A stretch of DNA of 64,000 bases, taken from assembly GCA_964416425.1 (NCBI GenBank), contig CAYQEC010000010.1, positions 19,034 to 83,033 of the forward strand. The letters are read 5' to 3'. Below the pieces are notes generated by a model. It saw only the letters and a program-made list of their open reading frames with translations. It had not been told where the DNA came from and did not search any database. The position numbers and the translations under genes are program-made. Each line of letters begins with the position of its first letter. Position 1 is the first letter of the stretch. Of this stretch, positions 33,601 to 46,134 are shown in pieces. The DNA is from CAYQEC01 sp964416425 (GTDB taxonomy: Bacteria; Actinomycetota; Acidimicrobiia; Spongiisociales; UBA5794).

Positions 33601-34821
33601 TCAGCCGTCGGGCGGCGGATCCTCGTCGAGGGGGTAGCCGGGCCTGCCGGCCTCGATCCAGCGGGCGTATGCCTCGTCGCTGGGGACGTCGCGCTGCTGC
33701 TCGGTGGCGAGCATGTACCGGTGATGGAGGAAGTCGCAGTAGGCCTGCACCGCGTCCTGCTCGGGACCGATGTCGTTTCTGATGCGGGCCAGCAACGGCT
33801 CGAAGAAACGGACCCGCCACTGGATCGCCGAGACGTCCTTGCCCACCGGGCTCATGTCGTCCCGCCCCGCTTCGTAGTAGTGGAGGTCGGCGAGGATCTG
33901 GCGGGCCTGGTTCTCCGAGGCGCGGATCCGGGTCAGCTCGCGGAGCCGGGCCGAGTGGTAGTTGCGGCCTCCCACTTTGACCCGCATCTGGAGCCGATCG
34001 GCTCCGGCACCGTCGGGGACCAGCTCGACGTCGTCGACCTCGAATCCGAGGGTGTTGAGGCGCTCGATGCGTTCCCGGATGCGGTACCGCTCGTGGCGGG
34101 CGAGGATGACGTCCTTGGTGAGCTGCTCCCAGAGGCGGGCGTAGCGGCGGCTGATGTCGGCGCCGAGGGCGAGGTCGGCGATGTCGATGTCGATACCCTG
34201 GGAGGCGGCGATGTCGGCCATGCCACCGGCGACGTTGACCTCCATGATCTCGAGGTCGGCGAGCCGCTGCCCGTTGGAGAGCACGTCGTGCAGCTCGACG
34301 GTCTCGGCGTCGATCATGATCGCCTCGATCGAGTCGGCGTCGTAGCGGTACAGCACGTTGGAGAGCGAGCAGTCGCCCCAGTAGCACCCGGCGAGGTGGA
34401 GCTCGACGAGGAGGCCAGCGAAGGCGTCGAGCATCTGGGCGCGGCGGGCGCCGAATCCCCAACCGCTAAGCAGCTCCCGATAGGTGAAGGCGAAACGGAC
34501 GTATTCGGTGATCACGGCGCTCGACCATTCCTGGTCGGGGGTCACCCAGCGGCGCTCCACGACGCCGACCGGGGTGGCGATGGGGTCGAGGCGGGCCTGG
34601 AGGGTCCGCAGCGTGTCGTACTCGTGGTGGGCGAAACGGCGCGGTAGCTCCTTGATGGCGTAGATGCGCTCGCCGTAGGCGACGAAGCAGACCGGATGGC
34701 GGTGTATCCCGATGGGCAGTTCCACCACCCGGTCGCCCGCCCATTCGGCGACGCTTCGACCCCAGTCGAGGTCGAGGAAGTCGGGGTGGCCGGGCCGGAT
34801 CGAGAGGTAGGGGACGCTCAT
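33601..34821 (-). CDS. DUF4032 kinase-like protein
   Basis: 406 residues. The N-terminal about 200 residues have kinase-like features: an IYAIKELP lysine strand, the catalytic-loop-like HLAGCYWGDCSLSNVLYR (Asp and Asn) and IMIDAET in place of DFG. The C-terminal half is the DUF4032 region (helical, WEQLTKDVILARHERYRIRERI). DUF4032 proteins are mostly actinobacterial with no known reaction; a lipopolysaccharide-kinase-like N-terminus is known of the family. It is convergent with the SDR gene; the Lhr helicase gene begins upstream on the same strand, so the two may share a transcript. Confidence 0.8.
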   Translation of the reverse strand: MSVPYLSIRPGHPDFLDLDWGRSVAEWAGDRVVELPIGIHRHPVCFVAYGERIYAIKELPRRFAHHEYDTLRTLQARLDPIATPVGVVERRWVTPDQEWSSAVITEYVRFAFTYRELLSGWGFGARRAQMLDAFAGLLVELHLAGCYWGDCSLSNVLYRYDADSIEAIMIDAETVELHDVLSNGQRLADLEIMEVNVAGGMADIAASQGIDIDIADLALGADISRRYARLWEQLTKDVILARHERYRIRERIERLNTLGFEVDDVELVPDGAGADRLQMRVKVGGRNYHSARLRELTRIRASENQARQILADLHYYEAGRDDMSPVGKDVSAIQWRVRFFEPLLARIRNDIGPEQDAVQAYCDFLHHRYMLATEQQRDVPSDEAYARWIEAGRPGYPLDEDPPPDG

Positions 34822-34924
34822 CGGTGGTGCCCTGCGGTGCCGTGTCTCATGAGCGTCAACGTACCACGAGCCGGTCCGGGTGCGAGCGGTTGCGGCGACC
34901 GGTCGCCGGTGGGACGGCGGCGGG

Positions 34925-39331
<4,407 letters not shown>

Positions 39332-39419
39332 GCGCGCAGGCTACCTCAGGGCGGTGACAGGAACCCCGGGGGGCGGCACGGTCCCCGCCCTGCCACATGC
39401 TGGTGTGAATGACAAAATC

Positions 39420-39447
39420 GTCTTACGCGCGATAACGCGCGTAAGAC
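39420..39447 (-). terminator. Intrinsic terminator of the glutamate dehydrogenase gene
   Basis: A perfect 12-bp stem: GTCTTACGCGCG (39420-39431) pairs with CGCGCGTAAGAC (39436-39447) around a 4-nt loop. Read on the minus strand it is followed at once by CGATTTTGTC, a short T-rich tract, and lies 45 bp after the dehydrogenase stop. It separates that gene from lhr. Confidence 0.85.
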
Positions 39448-39492
39448 CGGTGGATCGGCCTGGCGCTCAAGGAGAAACGATGGCGGGGTCGC

Positions 39493-40878
39493 TCAGGGCC
39501 AGATGCCCCGCAGGATCGTGGCCTGGGTCACCCGCCCGATGGCGTTGACGTAGGCGGCGGTGCGCAGCGTCGGGGTGGGGAGCTCGCCGTCGTCGGGCCG
39601 CGCCTCCCGCCACATCTCCTGGTAGCGGGGGAGCTGCTCGATGAGCGAGATGCGCTTGGCGACCACCTCGTCGGTGGCCCGGTACATCTTCGCCTTGAGC
39701 TTCTCCTGGACCTCGTGCTCGGGCCACTGCTCGTTGTCGAGATTCTGTACCCACTCGAAGTAGCTCACCACCACGCCTCCGGCGTTGGCGAGGATGTCGG
39801 GAAGCACCGGGATCCCGCGGGAGCAGAGGATCTGATCGGCCAGCGGACTGGTCGGGCCGTTCGCCGCCTCCACGACGAGCTTGGCGTCGATGCGGCCGGC
39901 GTTGGCAGTGGTGATCTGGTTCTCGAGGGCGGCCGGGATGAGGATGTCGCACGGCACCTCGAGCACCTCGCGCGATTCGAGCGGCTTGGCCCCGGGGAAC
40001 CCCGTGACGCTGCCGGTCTCGTCCTTGTGGGCGCCGACGCCGTGCACGTCGAGCCCGTCCGCGGCGGCGATACCGCCCCGCGAGTCGCTGACGGCCACGA
40101 TCTGGGCCCCGGCCTTCGCCAGGATCTCGGCGGCGTTGCGTCCGGCGTTCCCGAAGCCCTGGATCGCCACCCGGCTCCCGTTCATGTCGATCAGGCCGGG
40201 GATTCCCATTAGATCCAGGAAGCGCTGCGCCACGTAGACGGCACCCTGGGCGGTGGCACTCGCCCGGCCGAGGGAGCCGCCGAGGTCGAGCGGCTTGCCG
40301 GTCACGACCGGCAGGTTGTTGTGCCCCGGGTGCATCATGTCGTACGTGTCGTACACCCACGCCATGGTGGCGGCGTCGGTGTAGACGTCGGGGGCCGGGA
40401 TGTCGGTGTGAGGGCCGATGCTGTCGCCCAGGGAGGCGATGAAGCGGCGGGTGATCCGCTTCTTCTCGCTGCGGGACATGATGCGCGGATCGCACGCCAC
40501 CCCGCCTTTGGCGCCCCCGAACGGGATCCCGAGCAGGGCGCACTTCCATGTCATCCACGTGGCGAGGGCGGTCACCTCGTCGAGGCCGACGCTCGGGTGG
40601 TAACGGATCCCGCCCTTGCCCGGTCCCCGGGAGTGGTCGTGCAGCACCCGGTAGCCGCGGAACACCTCGAAGCGGCCGTCGTCCATCGTCACCGGCAGGC
40701 TGACCGACACCGAGCGCTCCGGGGTGAAGATGACGTCGGCCAGCCCTTCGTAGGTGCGGATCTCGTCGATGAACGGGATCGCCTCCTCGAACTGGCGGCG
40801 GCTCACGTGGTACGGATTGAGGTCTTCCTCCGTCTCGGTCTGAGCCTCGGGGGAATCGCAGCGTTCGGTTTCGTCCAT
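39493..40878 (-). CDS. Glu/Leu/Phe/Val family dehydrogenase (glutamate dehydrogenase)
   Basis: 461 residues from ATG 40878 (GGAGA 7 nt upstream). The frame is open further upstream, but that stretch is low-complexity Arg/Trp-rich. Markers: FRGYRVLHDHSRGPGKGGIRY, the catalytic lysine in FGGAKGGVACDP, and the Rossmann loop IQGFGNAGRNAAEIL. It deaminates glutamate to 2-oxoglutarate with NAD(P), or the reverse. Length and RGPGKGGIRY fit the hexameric glutamate dehydrogenases. It ends at a strong hairpin terminator and is divergent from a PD-(D/E)XK-like gene with 169 bp between. Confidence 0.93.
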   Translation of the reverse strand: MDETERCDSPEAQTETEEDLNPYHVSRRQFEEAIPFIDEIRTYEGLADVIFTPERSVSVSLPVTMDDGRFEVFRGYRVLHDHSRGPGKGGIRYHPSVGLDEVTALATWMTWKCALLGIPFGGAKGGVACDPRIMSRSEKKRITRRFIASLGDSIGPHTDIPAPDVYTDAATMAWVYDTYDMMHPGHNNLPVVTGKPLDLGGSLGRASATAQGAVYVAQRFLDLMGIPGLIDMNGSRVAIQGFGNAGRNAAEILAKAGAQIVAVSDSRGGIAAADGLDVHGVGAHKDETGSVTGFPGAKPLESREVLEVPCDILIPAALENQITTANAGRIDAKLVVEAANGPTSPLADQILCSRGIPVLPDILANAGGVVVSYFEWVQNLDNEQWPEHEVQEKLKAKMYRATDEVVAKRISLIEQLPRYQEMWREARPDDGELPTPTLRTAAYVNAIGRVTQATILRGIWP

Positions 40879-41047
40879 GGCACGTCTCCGGTTCTCGTGG
40901 CGGCGCCAACCCCTCCATGCTGGCACCGCCCGGGGGCTGTGCCTAGCACCGAACCCCCGCTGCGACCGAAGGAGCCCGATGTGCCACCCCCCGGGGCGCC
41001 ACGTCGGCCAGAATCGGGGGGAACGTCGTGCCACGAACGGAGGGACC

Positions 41048-41662
41048 ATGGACATCGCCGTCAACCTGGTGGAGAGCTACCTGCGCCTCAACGGCTACAT
41101 GACCCTCAGCGAGTTCGAGGTGCAGCGCCGCCAGCCGGACGGGAGGTTCAAGACCGTCACGGACGTCGACGTGATGGGCATCCGGTTCCCGGGCGAGCCG
41201 GGCCCGGGGACGGCCCACGCCGAGCGGGAGGGGGAGCTGCTGCTGATGGACGACCCCGCCCTGGAGCTGGAGCCGGAATCGATCGACGTGATCATCGGCG
41301 AGGTGAAGCAGGGCCCGGCCGACTTCAACCCGGCCCTCAAGGACCACGGGGTGCTGTTCTCGATGCTGCGCCGCCTCGAGTGGATCTACCCGCTGACACT
41401 CAACGAGGTGATCGACGGGCTGCAGCGGCACGGGGTGCACCGCGCTCCGGCCCGCGGCGGCGGCGCGGTGCGGACCCGGCTGGTGGCGTTCGGCCGCAGC
41501 CGGCAGTCGAACCTCAACACCGTCTCGATCAGCCACATGATCACCACCCTGCTCGACTTCTTCGAGGAGCACGAGGAGGCGTTCCGCCCCAGCCAGTTCC
41601 GGGAACCGGCCCCGGCCTTCCTGCGGCTGCTGCTCAAAGCCGGCTTCGACATCCGCAAGTAG
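41048..41662 (+). CDS. Hypothetical protein with PD-(D/E)XK nuclease-like core
   Basis: 204 residues, family unknown. The order helix, SEFEVQRRQ, then TDVDVMGIRFPG and IDVIIGEVKQG reproduces the E ... D ... E-x-K pattern of the restriction-endonuclease-like fold: an Asp after the first strand and a Glu-Val-Lys on the next. The C-terminal half is helical (ISHMITTLLDFFEEHEEAF). A single domain of this kind would cut DNA or have lost activity. GGAGGGA at 41038-41044 sets the ATG at 41048. There is no methylase, toxin-antitoxin partner or repeat array nearby, so the role is open. Confidence 0.65.
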   Translation: MDIAVNLVESYLRLNGYMTLSEFEVQRRQPDGRFKTVTDVDVMGIRFPGEPGPGTAHAEREGELLLMDDPALELEPESIDVIIGEVKQGPADFNPALKDHGVLFSMLRRLEWIYPLTLNEVIDGLQRHGVHRAPARGGGAVRTRLVAFGRSRQSNLNTVSISHMITTLLDFFEEHEEAFRPSQFREPAPAFLRLLLKAGFDIRK

Positions 41663-41674
41663 GGCGGCGGAGGG

Positions 41675-42112
41675 CTAGCCGGCGCCGCCGCCCCACAGGG
41701 TGAGGCCGGACTCGTCGTCGGGGAGCCGCACCGGGGCCTCGCCCTCCAGCTCCTGGACGGCCGCTTCGAGGGCGAAGACGATCGTGCCCGTGTTGACGTG
41801 TCCGCCGTGGCCGTGCCCGTGCTCGTCACTGAAGGCGGCGTGGATGTGGAGGAAGGGGGCTCCGTCGAGCAGGGTCACGTTGCCCACCCCCGAGACCACC
41901 TCCAGCGGCTCGTCGATCTGGAAGTCGCGGTACTCCCGTGCCTCCTGGTCGTAGTAGCGCAGCGAGGCGCGCTGCACCGCTCCGAGGAATCCGACCGTGG
42001 CCGCCGTGATGCCGTGGTCGGTGGCGAAGCGGCTGATCTCTTGGTAGAGGTCGGCACCACGGTCGAGGCGGAAGAGGTGGATGGGTCCGGGGGTGAATCG
42101 GTAGCTGCGCAT
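41675..42112 (-). CDS. PPC/DUF296 domain protein
   Basis: 145 residues, a single plants-and-prokaryotes-conserved domain: RFTPGPIHLFRLDRG, GFLGAVQRASLRYYD, EPLEVVSGVGNVTL, then HIHAAFSDEHGHGHGGHVNTGTI with the clustered His residues that bind metal in this fold. Bacterial members form trimers; DNA binding is shown mainly for plant relatives with an added AT-hook, which this lacks. It is upstream of the BtpA-like gene on the same strand (13 bp apart), suggesting an operon. Confidence 0.83.
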   Translation of the reverse strand: MRSYRFTPGPIHLFRLDRGADLYQEISRFATDHGITAATVGFLGAVQRASLRYYDQEAREYRDFQIDEPLEVVSGVGNVTLLDGAPFLHIHAAFSDEHGHGHGGHVNTGTIVFALEAAVQELEGEAPVRLPDDESGLTLWGGGAG

Positions 42113-42125
42113 GTCTGCTCCCGTG

Positions 42126-42926
42126 TCAGTCGTGTTCCTTGCCGGCGCCGCTTCCCAGCGCCGACGTGACGAAGACCTTGGCCCGGCCCGGGGCGACCGG
42201 GTCGGTGGTGACGCCGCTCCGCTTGAGGGCGGTACCGGCGATGACGCCGTCGGCGGCGGCGAGGAAGCGGGCGACGGTGGCGGCGGTCACCCCGGACCCG
42301 ACCAGGACCGGGATGTGGCGGGCGACGTCCTTGACCTTGCGGACGGTCGCCATGGTGGGCGGCCGGCCGGTGGATGATCCGGAGACGACGAGGGCGTCGG
42401 CGAGGGATCGTTCCGCCGTCTCCTCGGCGGCCCGTTCCAGGGTGACGCCGCCGGGGGCCACGGCGTGCTTCACCAGCACGTCGGCCAGGATGAGCGTGTC
42501 GGGCGCCAGCGACAGCCGGAGGCGGAGCACCTCGGCGGCCCGGCCCACGATCGGGCCCTGATCGGTCATCATGACGCCCGCGAGCACGTTGACCCGGATG
42601 AACGAGGCCCCGGTGACGGCCGCCACCGCCAGCGCGGCCGCGGCGTCGTTGCGGAGCACGTTGACGCCGACCGGGACGTCGACCGCGGCGCGGACGGCCG
42701 CCACGGCCCGGGTCATCGCCGCCACGGTGACTTTGGGGACGTCGTCGGGGTAGAAGGGGGCGTCGCCGTAGTTCTCGACGAGGACGGCGTCGAAGCCGGC
42801 GGCGGCAAGCACCTCGGCGTCCCGCACCGCCGCCGCCAGCACCGCGTCGAAGTCGCCCCCGAAGCGGGGGGCGCCGGGCAGGGCGGCGAGGTGGACCATG
42901 CCCACGAGCCGGGGGAAAGGGACCAC
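42126..42926 (-). CDS. BtpA/SgcQ family TIM-barrel protein
   Basis: 266 residues from GTG 42926, 5 bp after the preceding gene's stop; an ATG at 42899 is an alternative. Core motifs: LVGMVHLAALPGAP, GFDAVLVENYGDAPF, VGVNVLRND, GASFIRVNVLAGVMMTDQG and DALVVSGSSTGRPP. BtpA is a photosystem I biogenesis factor in cyanobacteria; SgcQ sits in a sugar operon in E. coli; neither reaction is known. As a phosphate-binding TIM barrel it may act on a sugar or nucleoside phosphate. The organism shows no photosynthesis genes here, so a sugar role is more likely. Confidence 0.8.
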   Translation of the reverse strand: MVPFPRLVGMVHLAALPGAPRFGGDFDAVLAAAVRDAEVLAAAGFDAVLVENYGDAPFYPDDVPKVTVAAMTRAVAAVRAAVDVPVGVNVLRNDAAAALAVAAVTGASFIRVNVLAGVMMTDQGPIVGRAAEVLRLRLSLAPDTLILADVLVKHAVAPGGVTLERAAEETAERSLADALVVSGSSTGRPPTMATVRKVKDVARHIPVLVGSGVTAATVARFLAAADGVIAGTALKRSGVTTDPVAPGRAKVFVTSALGSGAGKEHD

Positions 42927-42931
42927 GGCGA

Positions 42932-43696
42932 TCAGTAGGTCCGAACGACGGCGAGGGCGATCTCCGCCGCCGGGCCTTCCGCCTTGAGGGCCGTGGCGGA
43001 GGGATCGAGGCGGTGCACCGCCACCCGGCACCATTCCCCGGCGAGTCCCTTGATCACGTTCTCGGCATCGGCGGGACCGAACACCCAGCGGGCGTAACGC
43101 GGTCCCATCAGCTCGACCCGGATGCCGCGCTCGGGGTACTCCTCGCCTGCTTCGGCGAAGGCGTAGCGCAGCATGCGGTGGGCGAGCCAGGCGATGTGGC
43201 GGATCCGCGGTGAGTCGCCGGCGCTGTCGTCGTCGTCGTCCGGTGGGGGGAGGCGGCCTTCCATGGCGGCTTGGATGTCGAGGCCGTGGGCCCAGGTCTC
43301 CATCAGCCGCAGGGTGGCGAAGGTGCGGGCCCCGACCGGGGTCACCAGCCAGGGGATGCGGCGGCTCGGCTCCATCCGGGAGAGGGCTTCGACCACGGCG
43401 GCCCGCCCGTTGCGCCACCATTCGATGACTTCCTGGTGGCGCTTGTTCCGTCCCCGACGCACCCCCCGTGCCGTCCACTGGTCGATGTCGGCGACGCCGG
43501 CGGCGGCGAGGAACTCGGCGCCGCCCTCGATGGCCCCCACCGCGAACTCCTCGCTGAAGGCGAGATGGCTCACCGTGTCCTTGATGCTCCAGCCGCGGGC
43601 GGGGGTGGGGAGCACCCAATCGCGCTCGGAGATGCTCTGGAGGAATTGATCCAGCGCCTGCTGCTCGGCGACCAAGTCGGACAGGATCTTTCGCAT
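42932..43696 (-). CDS. TIGR03084-like DinB/MDMPI-fold protein
   Basis: 254 residues. The N-terminal four-helix domain has WVLPTPARGWSIKDTVSHLAFSEE: PTP, W and the His of the metal site. A second His is in MRLMETWAHGLDIQAA-like context (LMETWAHGLDIQ). The C-terminal wHTH-like or SCP2-like part (RIRHIAWLAHRMLRYAF, then GLAGEWCRVAVHR) matches the two-domain TIGR03084 class. Metal-dependent thiol transfer or isomerisation with mycothiol is the family idea; the substrate is unknown. TAGAAT (complement of 43706-43711) lies 9 nt before the ATG. It is upstream of the BtpA-like gene. Confidence 0.78.
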   Translation of the reverse strand: MRKILSDLVAEQQALDQFLQSISERDWVLPTPARGWSIKDTVSHLAFSEEFAVGAIEGGAEFLAAAGVADIDQWTARGVRRGRNKRHQEVIEWWRNGRAAVVEALSRMEPSRRIPWLVTPVGARTFATLRLMETWAHGLDIQAAMEGRLPPPDDDDDSAGDSPRIRHIAWLAHRMLRYAFAEAGEEYPERGIRVELMGPRYARWVFGPADAENVIKGLAGEWCRVAVHRLDPSATALKAEGPAAEIALAVVRTY

Positions 43697-43708
43697 CGGG
43701 GGGATATT

Positions 43709-44779
43709 CTACCGATCCGAGCCGGGCGCCTCATCCGCGGCGGCGGCGGCGTTGAGGCGGTCGACCAGTTGCCGGAGCCGCCCCAGTTGGCGGCGGTCGA
43801 AGTGCATCCGGATGCGGGGGAGGTCGACGTCGTCGCCGTCGGCCAACTCCGCCGGCGTGGTGGGGATCTTCTCGATGGTGCCGTCGACCAGGATGTCGGA
43901 GAACTCGTCGTTCAGCTCGGCGATGAGGGCGTCCCCCGGCTCGTGCTTGAGCCGGAGTACCAGCTTGCCGTCCACGAACCGCTGCGAGTGGTAGTTGCCG
44001 TAGAAACGGAGGATCTCGTCACAGGCGGCGGCAACGTCGGTCGTGTGCATGAAGAGGCTGAAGTCGTCCGGCAGGATCATGCCCTGGTCCCGCAGCGTCG
44101 CCACGAACGCCAGCCACGGTTCCCAGTACCCGGTGCCGGGGGCCTCGATGAGCACGATCGGGTGCATGTCGGACTTGCCGGTCTGGACCAGGGTGAGCAG
44201 CTCGAAGGTCTCGTCCTGGGTCCCGAACCCGCCCGGGAAGAGCACGAAGGCGTGGGACTCCTTGACGAAGATCAGCTTGCGGGTAAAGAAGTACTTGAAA
44301 TTGATGAGGCGGCTCTCGTGGACGTACGGGTTGGGATCGGCCTCGAAGGGGAGGCGGATGTTGACCCCGAAGCCGTACTCGGTTCCGGCGCCCAGGTTGC
44401 CCGCCTCCATGATGCCGGGCCCGGCCCCGGTGACCACCATCCAATTGTGGGTGTCGGCCATGAGGCCGGCGAACTCGGCCGCCAGGCGGTAGTTGGGGTC
44501 GTCCGGGCCGACCCGGGCCGACCCGTACATCGTCACCTTGGGAGCGTTCCGGTAGCGGGAGAACACGAGGAGGGCGTACCGCAGCTCCTTGAGGGCGCTG
44601 TTGACCAACTTGAGGTCCCCGGTGTCGGTGCGGTCGCGCAGCAGCTTGAGGGCGCTCACCAGCATCTCGGTGACGAGCTCCTCGTCCTGGGCGTCGGCCT
44701 GATCGGCGGCGACGGCGTCGCGGACCAGCTCGTGGAGCCGGCGGTCGAGGCCGTCGTCGCCGAGTCGATAGGGGCGCAT
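43709..44779 (-). CDS. LOG family protein (lysine decarboxylase-like Rossmann fold)
   Basis: 356 residues from ATG 44779. Key motif: LFPGGFGTQDETFE (PGGxGTxxE, the phosphoribohydrolase signature), preceded by MYGSARVGPDDPNY and VVTGAGPGIMEAGNLGA. LOG enzymes release cytokinin-type bases from their 5'-monophosphates; bacterial homologues may act on other nucleotides. The protein is longer than the common 190-residue form, having an extra N-terminal helical region (about 100 residues) and a C-terminal tail. TAGCGT (complement of 44787-44792) lies 7 nt before the ATG, so a leaderless start is favoured over a longer N-terminus. Confidence 0.85.
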   Translation of the reverse strand: MRPYRLGDDGLDRRLHELVRDAVAADQADAQDEELVTEMLVSALKLLRDRTDTGDLKLVNSALKELRYALLVFSRYRNAPKVTMYGSARVGPDDPNYRLAAEFAGLMADTHNWMVVTGAGPGIMEAGNLGAGTEYGFGVNIRLPFEADPNPYVHESRLINFKYFFTRKLIFVKESHAFVLFPGGFGTQDETFELLTLVQTGKSDMHPIVLIEAPGTGYWEPWLAFVATLRDQGMILPDDFSLFMHTTDVAAACDEILRFYGNYHSQRFVDGKLVLRLKHEPGDALIAELNDEFSDILVDGTIEKIPTTPAELADGDDVDLPRIRMHFDRRQLGRLRQLVDRLNAAAAADEAPGSDR

Positions 44780-44865
44780 GCCACGAACGCTAGCGGGGTG
44801 GCGGCACCGGGGCCGGGGAGGCGCCTGTCCCGGTGGAGCGGCGGCGCCGTCTACAGTCGGGCGCC

Positions 44866-45543
44866 GTGAACCACGCGCCACACGTCATCTGGGACTGGAA
44901 CGGCACCCTCGTCGACGACCTCGAGCTGGTGGTCGCCGCCGTCAATCTCTCCCTCGAGGACATCGGGGCGACACCGATCGACGCCGACCTCTACCGCACC
45001 CACTACACCCGGCCGGTGGAGTTGTTCTACGAGCGCCTCCTCGGCCGGCCGCTCGAAGAGCGGGAGTGGCGCCGGATCGACCGGGTCTTCCACGAGGGCT
45101 ACCGGGAAGGGGTGCCGTCGCTGCCGCTCACCGGCGACGCCCGCGCCGCGGTCGAGCAGGTCTCGGCGGCAGGATGGACCCAGTCGATCCTGTCGATGTG
45201 GTGGAACGACGAGCTGATGGCGGCCGTCGCCGCCCACGGCCTCGATCGGTTCATGATCCGGGTCGACGGCAACCGGGGTGAGGCGGGGGAGACCAAGCTC
45301 CGCCACCTGCGGCGTCACCTCCACGACCTCGAGGAGGATCTCGGGGCCCTCAACCGGGCCCGGGTGGTGCTCGTCGGTGACGCCCTCGACGATGCCGGGG
45401 CCGCCCGCGAGGTGGGGATCTGGTGCGTGCTCTACGACGGGGGCTCGCACCACCGTGCCGAGCTGGCGGGGGTGGGGATGCCGATCGCCGACTGCCTGAC
45501 CGAGGCGGTGGAGATCGCCTCCCGCCTCGCCGCCGCCGGCTGA
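44866..45543 (+). CDS. HAD-superfamily hydrolase
   Basis: 225 residues. Motif I is IWDWNGTLVDD: the nucleophile Asp is kept while the usual second Asp is Asn. Motif II Ser (ILSMWWND), a motif III basic residue and motif IV VVLVGDALDDAGAAREVG are present, with a helical cap after motif I. It fits the phosphoglycolate phosphatase-like group. The DxN form of motif I is shared by a set of actinobacterial HAD proteins and may alter proton transfer. It has a GTG start at 44866, 8 nt after TACAGT (44852-44857), and no Shine-Dalgarno. It precedes hpt by 48 bp. Confidence 0.85.
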   Translation: MNHAPHVIWDWNGTLVDDLELVVAAVNLSLEDIGATPIDADLYRTHYTRPVELFYERLLGRPLEEREWRRIDRVFHEGYREGVPSLPLTGDARAAVEQVSAAGWTQSILSMWWNDELMAAVAAHGLDRFMIRVDGNRGEAGETKLRHLRRHLHDLEEDLGALNRARVVLVGDALDDAGAAREVGIWCVLYDGGSHHRAELAGVGMPIADCLTEAVEIASRLAAAG

Positions 45544-45554
45544 CCCGGTCGCGA

Positions 45555-45584
45555 TTGCGTCGCCGCCGCGGCCCCCGGTAGCGT
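45555..45584 (+). promoter_or_regulatory. Promoter of hpt (leaderless)
   Basis: TTGCGT (45555-45560), an 18-bp spacer and TAGCGT (45579-45584) end 7 nt before the hpt ATG. The expected transcription start coincides with the start codon. Confidence 0.6.
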
Positions 45585-45591
45585 GCCCGCC

Positions 45592-46131
45592 ATGACCCGT
45601 TCACCTGCCCCGCTCGTCACCGAGGAAGAGATCGCCGCCAAGGTCGCCGAGCTGGCGGCCCGCATCGACCGTGACTACGCCGAGGCCGGGACGCTGGTGC
45701 TGATCGGGGTCCTCAAGGGGTCGTTCGTGTTCCTCGCCGACCTGGCCCGCCTCCTCACCGTGCCGCACCGGGTCGAGTTCATCGCCGTCACCAGCTACGG
45801 CGACCGGGAGAGCGAGGAGCACCTCGGGTCGGTGCGCCTCCTCATGGACGTCCGCCACGACATCGCAGGCCAGCACGTGCTCGTCGTCGAGGACATCGTC
45901 GACACCGGCCACACCATCGCCTATCTGCAGCGCCTGCTCGGCGCCCGCGGCCCCGCCTCCCTCAAGCTGTGCACCCTGCTCCACAAGCCGGACCGCACCG
46001 AGGCCGACGTGGTGATCGACTACCTGGGGTTCGCCATCCCCGACGTGTGGGTGGTGGGGTACGGGCTTGACTACGCCGAGCGCTACCGCACCCTTCCCTA
46101 CATCGGGGAACTCGGGCCCGAGGACCGGTGA
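45592..46131 (+). CDS. hpt: Hypoxanthine phosphoribosyltransferase
   Basis: 179 residues. The PRPP-binding loop is VLVVEDIVDTGHTI; the catalytic flexible loop region follows YGDRE; VLKGSFVFLADL and the purine-binding end VVGYGLDYAERYR fit Hpt. It makes IMP (and GMP) from hypoxanthine or guanine with PRPP: purine salvage. The leaderless ATG is at 45592. In many actinobacteria hpt sits by tilS and ftsH; those are not seen here. It is convergent with yajQ. Confidence 0.93.
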   Translation: MTRSPAPLVTEEEIAAKVAELAARIDRDYAEAGTLVLIGVLKGSFVFLADLARLLTVPHRVEFIAVTSYGDRESEEHLGSVRLLMDVRHDIAGQHVLVVEDIVDTGHTIAYLQRLLGARGPASLKLCTLLHKPDRTEADVVIDYLGFAIPDVWVVGYGLDYAERYRTLPYIGELGPEDR

Positions 46132-46134
46132 GGC

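Noticed and set aside
39481..39548. Short plus-strand frame with AAGGAGA before its ATG next to the gdh terminator
   Set aside because: It is 22 codons, overlaps the 3' end of gdh, and has no promoter or conserved features.
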